Shown here: one piece after another, positions 54,601 through 64,000 of the stretch
Layout: each line of letters opens with the position of its first letter
Numbering within the stretch: position 1 is the stretch's first letter
Source: Primulina eburnea
Lineage: Eukaryota > Streptophyta > Magnoliopsida > Lamiales > Gesneriaceae
DNA length: 64,000 nt
NCBI RefSeq assembly: GCF_022965805.1
Contig: NC_133108.1
Span: 40,928,051-40,992,050 of the forward strand
Direction: 5' to 3'
Made by a program: the position numbers and the translations under genes
Notes under the pieces: model-generated
Seen by the model: the letters and a program-made list of their open reading frames with translations, nothing else
Told to the model about the DNA's origin: nothing
Databases searched by the model: none

Positions 54601-57600
54601 TTAACTCACTAAAATAACTTGAATAATTTTCTATGTATATCATAGTTGTAAGTTGTAACAAGTGCAAGGTTCAAAAAGGTCCTGGAGCCAGAGACGCACG
54701 CCTTATTGAAGCAAGGCGCACTATAATTCATGAGGAACCTTGGCTAGAGGTTGATGTATATTGCTGCAGTAGATTATGAGGAAAGTAGGGGTAATACCTA
54801 AGAGAGTGAACTGAGAAAATTTATGAAAAGAATGGTGTTTTTCCCCCATCAGTTGTCAGCAGCAGAATGTAGTTTCAAACTACTCCGATTTTCCAGATAT
54901 AGTTATGGAATATGCACTCAAAATGGATTAGATTAAAAAAAGTCAATCAACATGTAAACAATTTTCGGACAAAAAAAAAGGATGTAGTCAAAACAGCAGC
55001 ATGCACCATCGAGTTTAGAAATATGTTGAACTACCTGGACAAGTCCTCTCAAACTTAGGCGTCTAACAGTTGGGGAATCATTAGAAACATGTCGACACAG
55101 TCCTTCAACCATGTTCTCCAATATAGGACCAATGCAATCACTGTATAATGAAAAACCACGACCACATGAATGAACTGTAGTTAACTTCAGCTTGAACTAA
55201 CAAATAACAAAATCAGTAGCACTGAGTAATCCCTAATTTTATAAAAAAATATAAAATAAATTAGAATTGATTACGTTATATTGGAAACTTTAGGTTTTAA
55301 AAATCTAAATAGGTGTTGTTCATCGATACAAATTACTTGGATTACCTCCAAATACTACTAACATTGGTAATAAAATAAAACGAATATATTTGTCAAGAAT
55401 ATAAGCTAAACGGCAAAGTTTCTATTTGGTGAGTTCCTCGGAATGAAATTTTCATTTCACAATACAATTTTGAGAAACTTTGCTTAACATCACTTTCCTT
55501 ATTTCACACTTTCCCAAACAACTGATCATTTTACACGTCACATCAACTTTTTTAAACATAATGATCACTCAACACTATAAAAATCATTTGCATCCATCAC
55601 ACAACTTCCAGAAATATTACACAAACCACCGCCTTTAAAAAGGGGACGCTAATGTGTCCTAAAAAAATGAAGAGCGTAAAATTCTAAGTATACCTAAACC
55701 TCACAAACTCCGACAACGCAGCGGCGGCGGCTTCCCTCAAAAATCTGTATGGCTGGTCTAAGGATTTGCTGAGAATCAAACATATTGCAGAGACCTAATA
55801 GTGACGACAAGGGAAGGTAAGACGGATATAAAATTTAAGAATCATGCAAACAATAGCATCAGCTTATACACATGTACACTCCAAGATTGCCGTTCCAATA
55901 GTCTTATACACGTACTCAAATATTATCATTCCTATAAATTTTGTGAAAACATGTACTATAAAAGGTTAAAAAACAGCAAGCAAACAGATCTAATTAGCAG
56001 TTAATAATATATTTCGATCTCCGTGATACCACAATTGAAAAATCAAATAGAGATTAACATGCTCCTTCAGCTATCGTAGTTCTTAGTGTGATCAATTTCA
56101 TTCTAAGTGCAAAAATAAACTTGATCCCATTTTCTTAGACACAGAAAAGGTTGCTTAAGTATGAAAACCTCACATAGAAGAATATTTAACTGTTGATATG
56201 AAGTTGCTTGTCCACTTCAATCATTACAAAACTGGAACTGATAGTTAAATGTCTACCTCTTTCGGCCTTTTTATTGAAATACACCCAGCCAGGTCCCCGA
56301 TGAGAGCAATCCATGCCTCCTCTTCATTTTGTTCTCTGTTTCTAGCCAGAATCTGCAAAATAAATGCGCTTCTACGTGTTCAAACTCAGATATAAAATGT
56401 TTTATGAAAATTACATCTACCTCCCATGAGATATAAAAGATACATTTTGGTATAAAAAGATTAAGTTTGCATCTCCCTCTAGCATAAATAGACCAAATTG
56501 TTCACATCTAGGAGTAATTTATGAATTATGAAGGGTGGTTTCCATAAAACCACAACTAAACCAAGGCTCGCATACCTTTCCCATCTCCAGATCGCCAACG
56601 CATTCACAGAATGCATTGAATGCACCCAGAAGTGTGCTGACAACCAAATAAAGGAGGTCAGTAAACAAGAACCTTTTAATTCCAGTTGGATTGCAAGTGT
56701 GTTGGAAGAATATGGTTTTAAATACCGTAGTGGCTCCTGCTGACCAGCATTCGCTAAATTTTGACAACTTCCCAAGTGAAGCACCAGGGTTGCAACGACA
56801 GAACCATAGTTTTGCTCGACGGCCCTTTTTCCAACTTTACCACCACCTCTGCATATGGAACAATTAACTGTTGATCGTCCCAGAGGCATAGGGAAAACAT
56901 AATCACACAGTACAAAATAAACCTGAAGAATGCTGTAAGTGCTATAACAGCAGCGTTCAACATATTATCATCCAAATGACCTTCCCCAAACCTGTTGGAA
57001 TTTTCTCCCTTCCTAGAGTCACCTTGAAAGATAGATGTCTGATTCAGAATAGAAGTTAAATGCTCCAGGAATGAATATGCAAGTACTGAATGCTGGGAAA
57101 ACACCTAATACAACCAAAGAAAGCAGATAATAAGATATAACCAAAAAAGTCCACGCACTGTCAAAAAACTGTTAATTCAAGAATCAAAAAGGATAACGGC
57201 ATCAACCAATATGAATCAGATCTAAGGAACATATGAAGAAATGATATTGAACATTAGCAAATGTGAATCAAGAAATGAACTCAAAATTTCAGTACTTTGA
57301 AACACACTTTTCTTGCTAAGAACTCAAAACACTTGGTAACACACCCACTCTAATAGCTCGTTCAGACCATATCAGACAGAGGTGCAAACAAACGTTAGAA
57401 TATAACCAATAGATCACCAAATGATATGAATCTAATACCAATGTACAAACTCACATAAAATGCATCCTGGATTGGCCAGCCACCACGTAGTCTAGATACA
57501 TCTTTGGTGGCTATATCTCTCTCGGCAGCAACCAAGACTTCATTGAAAACAATTCTTGAGCTGGTTTTCTCAGCAAGAGAGGATATCTTTCAACATTAAA

Positions 57601-58959
57601 GAAATTCATCAAGGCCATAGAACTGATTGGGTTTCATATAAATCACTTCAGCTTTCGAAGTCCAACAGGATAACCAGTAACAATAATCACAAAATAAAAT
57701 TTTCAAACAGTCCAACACCATCAGCAGATTGAGATAAATAAGAAGGATACAACATTAAGAGTTTCGTGACGTAGGTATTTCTCAGTTACATGAATTGCAG
57801 CAGAGAGCAAAGACTGTGTGGTCCTGTTCACAAGTACGAAAATATACAGTTAATAACAGATGCATTCGATGTGAAAGCAAAACATATAATTGCATGTAAA
57901 ACAAAATCAAATTTGATCCCAAATCGTGTACAACCTTGAGATATCAACCTCGCTCAGCTCATTTCCCCTCTTTGTGATGAACTCGGTCACAGCTTGAACT
58001 GCCCCTTCCGCAGATAGCCTGATTTTGTCACAGATAGCTGTTGAGGAAACATGTAGTGCAGCAACAAGCTGTATATAACCAATGGAGAAAAAAAGAGATT
58101 ATATCTTTAACTATCAGAAAAGGGTAAAGGATGTCTCAGAGTTTACATTTTGGAACACTTACCTCATCTTTGGAAAATAATATACATACAGAGGAAACAA
58201 TCCTGTTAAATACCTCTGATGGATCAAGTGAAGCATCCTATGTACATAAAAGGAGATTATAAAAGATTAAAAAAATTCATTTTTCCTTTCTGATTTTTTA
58301 AAGAAGTTAAAAAAATAATCAAGCAAGAAATAAGAGAGTAAAGAGGTGACTTACACTCCTTAAGATAGCAATAACATCCTCTAATGCAGACAAAGCACTA
58401 TAACACGATTCAATATCAAGTCCAAGAATAGAGTTTGTAGACCTTGGTAATGAAAGAGATATACTGAAAAATAAATTAATAATCTGCAAATTGGGAGAAA
58501 ATGTCAAAAAACACCCCCAAAAAAAGGTTTAAATGGAAGTCATATTGAAGAACACACAGAACACGGTAAATATCCACATAGCGCCATGTGAAAAAGGATA
58601 AGGGGGGACATAGAGGAATCCCGGTGTCCGAGGGGATATAGTCTCGAATTTAAGTATTGAGAAAGAGCAAAGAACCAATAACTGATGCAGAAAAACATAA
58701 TAACAATCTTTGCATGTCGATTAGTTTTTTTTTTTTTTTTGATAAGAAACTAGATATATTAAGATTAGTTAATATTTGCTCGATTAGTTAATATTTGCTC
58801 GAGGTCAAAAACTAAGCATAACTACACAATGGCATAGCCAGTGACAAACCTGTGCAGAAATGTTTCTAGCTTCAGGATTTGGATCAGCGCAGCGAGGAAG
58901 ATATAACATGATCCTCTCCCCCAGGCACAAAGCATCACGACTTGGAGACGCAAATGCAG
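45635..58959 (-). CDS. SGR6: SHOOT GRAVITROPISM 6-like HEAT/ARM-repeat protein, 20 3' exons
   Basis: Exons (minus): 58959-58850, 58483-58355, 58237-58163, 58068-57935, 57823-57754, 57586-57455, 57104-56923, 56848-56726, 56636-56576, 56352-56257, 55794-55694, 55140-55035, 54360-54247, 54138-54064, 47944-47846, 46644-46573, 46490-46405, 46311-46218, 46007-45900, 45817-45635. All junctions are GT-AG and phases match, giving about 715 C-terminal residues with no stop. Recognisable segments are [94 protein letters not shown] and [13 protein letters not shown]. These fit the plant SGR6/MROH1-type protein, implicated in vacuolar membrane dynamics and gravitropism. The 5' exons are not in the window. 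A copia element lies in the 6.1-kb intron and another just upstream of the first exon seen. Confidence 0.85.
46650..47840 (-). other. Intron of the SGR6-like gene
   Basis: 1.2 kb between exons; AT-rich, no inserted gene recognised. Confidence 0.5.
48211..48430. repeat. 110-bp perfect-length tandem duplication in an intron
   Basis: CACGTGTTCTAATCTTGGGG starts at 48211 and again at 48321. The two 110-bp units differ at about two positions. It probably arose by slippage or unequal exchange in the intron. Confidence 0.85.
48793..49012 (-). repeat. 3' LTR of the copia element
   Basis: On the minus strand it begins TGTTAGAATTATTAG and ends AAACCTACA. It is preceded in the coding sense by the purine tract TTGAGGGGGAG (49013-49023). 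Confidence 0.9.
49020..53516 (-). pseudogene. Copia gag-pol polyprotein, lightly broken
   Basis: From the ATG at 53516: gag ([30 protein letters not shown], knuckle [14 protein letters not shown]), aspartic protease ([13 protein letters not shown]), integrase ([32 protein letters not shown], giving D, D and E), reverse transcriptase ([31 protein letters not shown]) and RNase H ([48 protein letters not shown]). Breaks are a one-base loss near 51220, a shift near 50720 and a nonsense codon at 49818-49820 where Gln is expected. The order protease-integrase-RT-RNase H defines copia. Confidence 0.9.
53535..53546 (-). promoter_or_regulatory. Second (inner) primer-binding site
   Basis: TGGTATCAGAAT on the minus strand, 19 bp upstream of the gag ATG and directly after the TRIM-type LTR, so the gag segment would fit behind that LTR as a normal leader. 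Confidence 0.7.
53547..53781 (-). mobile_element. TRIM internal region and LTR embedded in the copia leader
   Basis: 53547-53665 is a TRIM LTR (minus strand TGTTAATTGTCTCACATCGG... to ...CCAATCTTAACA), like those at 30813 and 19829. 53666-53781 is the TRIM internal part (TGCCCATAATTGGGTTAT, TAAACTCCACGCTCCAGATG). They stand between the copia 5' LTR with primer site and the second primer site. Confidence 0.82.
53782..53793 (-). promoter_or_regulatory. First (outer) primer-binding site of the copia element
   Basis: TGGTATCAGAGC on the minus strand, immediately after the 5' LTR. Followed by GAGTTTCACCGTTATG, it is also the start of the TRIM internal region. Confidence 0.85.
53794..54013 (-). 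repeat. 5' LTR of the copia element
   Basis: 220 bp, differing from 48793-49012 at about two positions. Flanked by CTAAA at 54014-54018. Confidence 0.9.
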
Positions 58960-58984
58960 CTATAATAAAACACGAAATAAGTTT

Positions 58985-59176
58985 TGTTGAAGATCTTGGA
59001 TAAAAGATAATCTGACAGATAGATAATATTTTTATTTAAAGTTTAAATAAAGATTAGATATTTAAAATTGTAAGATTAGTCTGTTATTTCTTTTGTTATA
59101 TATATCCCATGTTGTATATTGTACGTTTAATAGCATGAAGAATCTGATTTCTCTTGCAAACACACATCTTTCTACA
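58985..59176 (+). repeat. 5' LTR of the old copia element (about 192 bp)
   Basis: Starts TGTTGAAGATCTTGG and ends CTTTCTACA, directly followed by TGGTATCAGACG (59177-59188), a Met-type primer site. TATATATAT lies at about 59098-59106. Confidence 0.75.
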
Positions 59177-59289
59177 TGGTATCAGACGTTCAGGCTGAAC
59201 CCTAGCCATAGCCATGACAAAATACGGCCACATGTTGTCCCTTTCAGATTCCGAGCAACAGGCACAACACAACCCGCCTGCATCCAAAC

Positions 59290-61800
59290 GTGATATTTGT
59301 ATGCGGCAAGGGCAAGGAAGATTTCTTATCCGGTGCCTCCAAACGTCCGGCGTCAACTGATGGCAAATTCAAGGAATGGAACTCCAGAACAACATGCTTA
59401 TGTCTTGGCTCATCAATTCAATGGTTCCTGATATCAGGAAAAACTTCCTTCTATACACATTTGCCAAGAAAATCGGGGAATGTCCGCGAGACCCATTCTG
59501 CCCGAGACAACACCTCGGAATTCATGACGTTCGCCAGGGTGACGATCCTGTCACCGAATACTTCAACATTCTCACCAAACTCAGGCAGCAGCTAGATTTA
59601 TTTGGAAGTGTGCTACTGATGAATCAAAATTCAAGGAAATTGTGGAAACCAAACGGGTGTTCAAGTTTTTTCTTGGACTCAATCCATCTCTCAATGACGT
59701 TCGTGGCTGCATCTTGGCTACAAAGCCAATGCCTGGTCTTCGTGCAGCCTTCTCCAAGGTCAGACATGAGGAGAGTCGCCGGAAGTTGATGTTGGGCTCC
59801 CCTCGTTCCCCTCAGATCAAAGGTTCTGCCCTTGCTTCCACAGACCTATGTTCTCCATCATTCCCGATGGTAGTACACGCCCTCTGCCTCCTGCTGCTGC
59901 TGCTCCTCCTCAACATATGCCGAATGGTCGACCTTGGCGCGAAAAGTGTAAGAAACCCAACAACAACCTGGACACTTGCTAGCGTATTCATGGCAAACCA
60001 GCCGACTGGAAGCCAAGCAGGGAACGACGTGCCAATTCAGCTGGACCTACAACGCATGATTCTCCTGGCTTGCAGCACCCATTCACCCAAGAGCAACTCG
60101 ATGTTCTTCAGCGCTTGTTTGCGCAGAATTATGCCAAATATTCAACATCATCTCCATCTCTTCTCAATTCTGGTCATGCAACCCTTCAAGGTCAATTTCC
60201 CCTTGCCTTTTTCTTGAATCAGACCTTGTGCTCTACATGGATTGTTGACTCAGGCGCCCCTGATCATATGACTGGCAGCATTTCACTCTTTAAATCATAC
60301 AAGCCATATAGGGAGTCTAGTTCTGTGCGGATTGCAAATGGTTCTAGTTCTAAAATATTTGGTGTTGGTTCTATACAACTCACGTGATATTTGTTTACAA
60401 TATGTACTCTTCGTCCTTGATCTTGTGGATAATTTATTATCTGTTAGCAAGATTAATGCTGATCTTCATTGCACTACTAAATCCTTTGCTGACTCTTTAT
60501 CTTTTTCAGGACCTGGCCTGCGTGCTGGCTTGTTTCTCCTCCAGATGTAACCTTTCTTCAAAACTGAACATCAGAGTATTACAATATCACTTTTTCTTAA
60601 TTCTTGTTTTTCAATTCTAATAAAGACAATGATATTCTTTTATGACATTATAGATTAGGTCATCCGAACTTTCTTTACTTAGCCATATTATTCTCATTTT
60701 TATTTCATAATAACATACAATGTTTACTTCAGTGTGATATTTGCCAAATTTCCAAGCACACACGTAACACCTTCAAATCACAATAGTACAAACAATCAAC
60801 GCCCTTCTAACTCATCCACAATGTCATCTGGGGACCATCAAACCTATAAAGTACAGAACTTTAGACGCTTGGGGCTGCATAAAAGCATAAGCGAAGCCAA
60901 GTCGAATAAGCTTTTTCATATTGAAGGCCCCAAACTGGCTATAAAAAATGTGACGGGTACTTGTTGGTTCTTTTTATTTGTGGACAATCATACTCAAGTT
61001 TTGTGGGTATTTCTAACGAAAGACAAAATCCAAAACAACTTCCATATTCCAACATTTCCATTCCGTGATTAAGACTCAGCTTTCCGCTAAAATCCAAGTT
61101 ATACGCACTGATCGAGCTCGTGATTATTTTAATTCAGTCTTAGGAAATTATTTGGCCAACCATGGCATTGTCAACCAAAGTTCTTGTGTCGACACCCCTC
61201 AAACAAATGGGATTTCTGAACGCAAAAATCGTCATCTCCTTGAGGTTATTCGCTCTCTCTTGTTCACATACAATGTCCCTAGACATTTTTGGGGTGACGC
61301 GGTCCTTACTGCCACTTACCTCATTAATCGCATGTCTCCCCGTGTCCTCAACTACAAAACACCTATCGAGGTCCTCCTGGAATCCTTTCGCCATGCACAT
61401 CTCCTCAACTTTATTCCCCCCTTAGAATCTTTGGATGTTCTGCCTTCGTCAATGTCCATTCCCAAAATCATAGGAAACTTGATCCTCGGGTCATCAAATG
61501 TATTTTTCGAGAATATTTCCCCAACCAGAAGAGTTAAGAATGTTACTCCCCGACGCCCAAAAAGTTATGACTCTCTTGTTGTCACTTTCTTCAAGAACGA
61601 AGCTTTATACCCCAATCTGTCCATTCAGAGGGAGCATAACACCGAAGAATCTCCAAATTGGGATCCCACGTCATTTGTCGCCCCAATCCATGCCACTCCA
61701 AAACCTAATTCCCAACCAAGTTCCCCAAATACAATACTCAAAGTCTACGCAAGAAGAAAGTTCATCCAAATGGAGAGACCATATTTGTCAAAAACGTGAG
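59290..61800 (+). pseudogene. Old copia gag, protease and integrase, multiply broken
   Basis: gag pieces: NNMLMSWLINSMVPDIRKNF (59385-59445), FFLGLNPSLNDVRGCIL and RAAFSKVRHEESRRKL (59660-59790). Protease: STWIVDSGAPDHMTG followed by SSSVRIANGSS (60235-60350). Integrase: a decayed first part near 60955-61025 (WFFLFVDNHTQVLWVFL), then RTDRARDYF and TNGISERKNRHLLEVIRSL with the DAVLTATYLINRM segment (61100-61340). Several frame changes and stops. A connecting segment LKVYARRKF at 61740 leads to the expected RT, which is displaced. Confidence 0.75.
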
Positions 61801-61899
61801 GCGCAAAAAAACTCTCAAGTGTCTGGGGCTTCAAACACAATTAAACGCATGCTTTACGGAAAAAAAGTGCAAAAACAAAATATTCTAAAATAAATAAAA

Positions 61900-63040
61900 A
61901 TAAAATCAAAAGTTTTCAAAATGTGATAGATGAAATATCCAAAAACAAAACAATCACCATGTTCATTTTTCAAATTTCTATCATCAACTTCATCGCTTGA
62001 TTTGTATCCATCGGTATCTTCTTCTTCTTCATCATCATCATCCGAAAGTGTAGCATAATTCCGAGCAATATGCTTTCGATTTGGTGGATTTGTATTTCAC
62101 ATTTTTATTAATTAAAAAACTTAAAACCATAATAATCAATAAAAAATTTGGATATAAATGTTAAAACCGAAGTTTTTGTATGGTTATGTTTCAAATTATA
62201 ACAGAGCGAAAAAACCAAAATTTAATTAAATTAATAATTTTGTTTATATTTTTATTTAGATAATATATTTCATGATATGATATTTAGTGAAATAAAATTA
62301 TTTTTAGCTGATTGTTATTTATTTAATTCATAGATTTATATTTCAAACTCTATTGAAAAAAAAGTTAACAAAAAATAATATATTATATCCCTAGACAATC
62401 CAGGCATTCACACTGTTTATTACTTTATTTTAAAGTTTTATTATTTAAGTATATTTAAATTATATTTTAATTACGAAAACAATTATATTTAAAGAATCCC
62501 TGTCACACCAGCAATCAACCCACTTTCCAAACAGGAAGACAGAAAGGATAAGATCACAATCCCATCATAGTTAACATAATCCAGCAGACATGGTTCTCAG
62601 TCCTCACAGCCAAGAATCCAAAGAAACAAACCTCAATCATCTGACAAATCCAACACAGAATCATCCAAACCGACGGTGACAACATGCACGTTGCTGAAAT
62701 CGGGGAGGGTCCAGCAATTCTCTTCGTCCACGGTGCGGCAGAGGCTTTTGATCCAAACCAACAGTATTAGGGGCTTAAATTTATTTTTTTTGTTTCAGTG
62801 TGTGAACCGTCCTTAAGAAGTGCGATTTTCCCTCTCTACAAATTTTTTTGTAAAAAAAAAAAGGCAGTGCTTTCCCTCGAGAGCAATTAAGCGCGCTTCA
62901 CGCTTTGGGTCGAAGCACGTTGAAGCACCCGCTTCATAGTGTCATCGTGTTCTTCTTAATTCTCAGAAGCCCAAGCCTGCGCTTCATGGCGCTTTGCGCT
63001 TGAGTGCAAACAGCGCTCGCTTTTGAAAACTATGGGAGAG
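61900..63040. other. Foreign insertion splitting the old copia element
   Basis: About 1.15 kb between the copia LKVYARRKF segment and the resumed ALRKGTRTCTQHP segment near 63140. It contains AT-rich sequence (61900-62490), the epoxide-hydrolase fragment (62640-62765), and at 62870-63030 a patch of repeated CGCTTCA/GCGCTT motifs of a kind scattered in plant genomes. The carrier of the insertion was not identified. Confidence 0.5.
62640..62765 (+). pseudogene. Fragment of a soluble epoxide hydrolase first exon
   Basis: One frame reads QIQHRIIQTDGDNMHVAEIG, then EGPAILFVHG: the N-terminal strand and oxyanion-hole HG motif of plant soluble epoxide hydrolases (alpha/beta-hydrolase fold). The usual FPE after HG is missing, and the frame soon ends at a stop. 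The start codon region is altered and preceded by a stop. No catalytic Asp, His or lid is present, so this is a captured or leftover gene piece. Confidence 0.6.
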
Positions 63041-63137
63041 ACAACAAGAACCATTACGAAGTCAACCAATACATGACACTTCCACGAGGTAAGTTCCAGA
63101 TAACACAGGTCAATGTACTACTGAAATTGATGATAGA

Positions 63138-64000
63138 CCTATTGCTTTACGAAAGGGAACTAGGACATGTACACAACACCCGATACATAACTTCGTCTCA
63201 TTTGACTTATTATCACATGTGTATCGTTCGTTTGTGTCCAATTTAGATCAAATACAAGTACCAGGTACTATTGAGGATGTCTTCAAGGATCCAAAATGGA
63301 AGGCCGCAGCCTTTGATGAGATCAATGCACTAGAAAATAACAACATTTGGCATATTACAGAACTCAATCGTGATTGCAATGAAATATAAGGCTGATGGGA
63401 GCAATGACCGATACAAAGCAATGTTGTTGCAAAAAGGTACACTCAATCGTATGGAATTGATTGCCAAGATACGTGTTTGCTCATGTGGCAAGACTCAATA
63501 CTTTCGGGGTACAATTGCCGCCAATCTTGACTGGCCACTATTCCAACTGGATGTTCAAAATGTGTTTCTCAATGGGGAGCTGGTGGAGGAAGTTTACGTG
63601 GATATTCCCTCATGATTTGTGACAAAAGCAGTAAAACACAAAGTGTACAAGTTAAAAAAATCTCTACATGGCCTTAAACAGTCTCATCGGGCCTGGTTTC
63701 ATCGGTTTATTAACGTGTTGACAAAATAAGGATACATACAATGCCAGTCAGATCAAATGTTATTTGTCAACCATGTTGAGGGATTGACACTGCTCTCATT
63801 GTGTATGTAGATGACATTGTTCTCATAGGTAGCCATAGAGCATAAATGACTCGTATAAATGGTGTCCTTTAAAGGGAGATTGAAATGAAAGATCTAAGAA
63901 ACCTTAAATATTTTCTAAGGAAGGAACTGGCTAGATACTCTCATGGGATTTCAATTTCACAACAAAAAAAATGTCCTTGATTTACTTAAAGAGACTGGAA
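63138..64000 (+). pseudogene. Old copia reverse transcriptase remnant
   Basis: In shifting frames: RPIALRKGTRTCTQHPI, NFVSFDLLSHVYRSFVSN, DPKWKAAAFDEINALENN, DRYKAMLLQKG, NLDWPLFQLDVQNVFLNGEL, HGLKQSHRAWF, and a VYVDDIVLIG catalytic box near 63800. Several stops. It continues beyond the window toward RNase H. Confidence 0.75.

Larger units (their letters stand above)
58985..64000 (+). mobile_element. Copia LTR retrotransposon, old, interrupted, continues past the window
   Basis: 5' LTR at 58985-59176, primer site, then decayed gag, protease, integrase and, after an interruption at about 61900-63040, reverse transcriptase to the window end. It lies in the opposite sense to the SGR6-like gene, within the intron upstream of its exon 58959-58850 or at the place where the gene is cut. 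The 3' LTR is not in the window. Confidence 0.8.

Noticed and set aside
54650..54740. GAGACGCACGCC...AAGGCGCAC patch in an intron, as a gene or tRNA-related repeat
   Set aside because: Too short and without ends or internal promoter boxes that could be defined by eye.

Overview
This window is nuclear DNA of a flowering plant. The evidence is spliced genes with GT-AG introns, UDP-glycosyltransferases with the plant PSPG box, a C-terminal part of a SHOOT GRAVITROPISM 6-like HEAT-repeat gene, and plant-type copia, Ty3, TRIM, LINE, Helitron, hAT and caulimovirid elements. The base composition is AT-rich. A eudicot, probably an asterid such as Lamiales, is a weak inference from overall resemblance only.

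Layout. 1-609: tail of a Helitron. 0.9-2.6 kb: a two-exon UGT73-like gene (minus). 3.9-12.3 kb: an 8.4-kb caulimovirid-like genome (minus) bounded by imperfect terminal inverted repeats and a 9-bp target-site duplication. 12.8-13.7 kb: LINE remnant. 14.2-15.7 kb: intact single-exon UGT (plus). 17.8-19.2 kb: intact single-exon UGT (minus). That gene and its flanks (about 17.1-21.1 kb) are duplicated at 28.6-31.0 kb, where the UGT copy has lost its 5' third. Between the two blocks lie a TRIM, a TIR element, a Helitron and a degenerate Ty3 element (22,986-28,450). 31.8-32.8 kb: a decayed fifth UGT. 33.0-35.7 kb: a solo LTR with a hAT-type element nested in it. 36.9-43.2 kb: a second, internally deleted copy of the TIR-bounded caulimovirid-like element. 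45.6-59.0 kb: twenty 3' exons of the SGR6-like gene (minus), with a young copia element in one intron. 59.0-64.0 kb: an older copia element, itself interrupted by about 1.15 kb that includes an epoxide-hydrolase exon fragment.

How it fits together. The host genes are a UGT73-type cluster (two intact single-exon genes, one intact two-exon gene, two pseudogenes) and one housekeeping-type vacuolar/trafficking gene; everything else is mobile DNA. The strongest unexpected signal is the pair of caulimovirid-like genomes. At two unrelated sites they have the same outer ends, inverted to each other over about 135 bp, and each is flanked by its own 9-bp direct repeat (ATAAAACAA and TAGAAAATA). That is the signature of cut-and-paste (Mutator-like) integration, not of the usual patchy integration of pararetroviruses. 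A second notable structure is a copia element whose leader contains a whole TRIM unit, giving it two primer-binding sites. It was mobilised in that chimeric state, because its LTRs are nearly identical and it has a target duplication.

All boundaries were read by eye. No alignment, database or phylogenetic computation was run.
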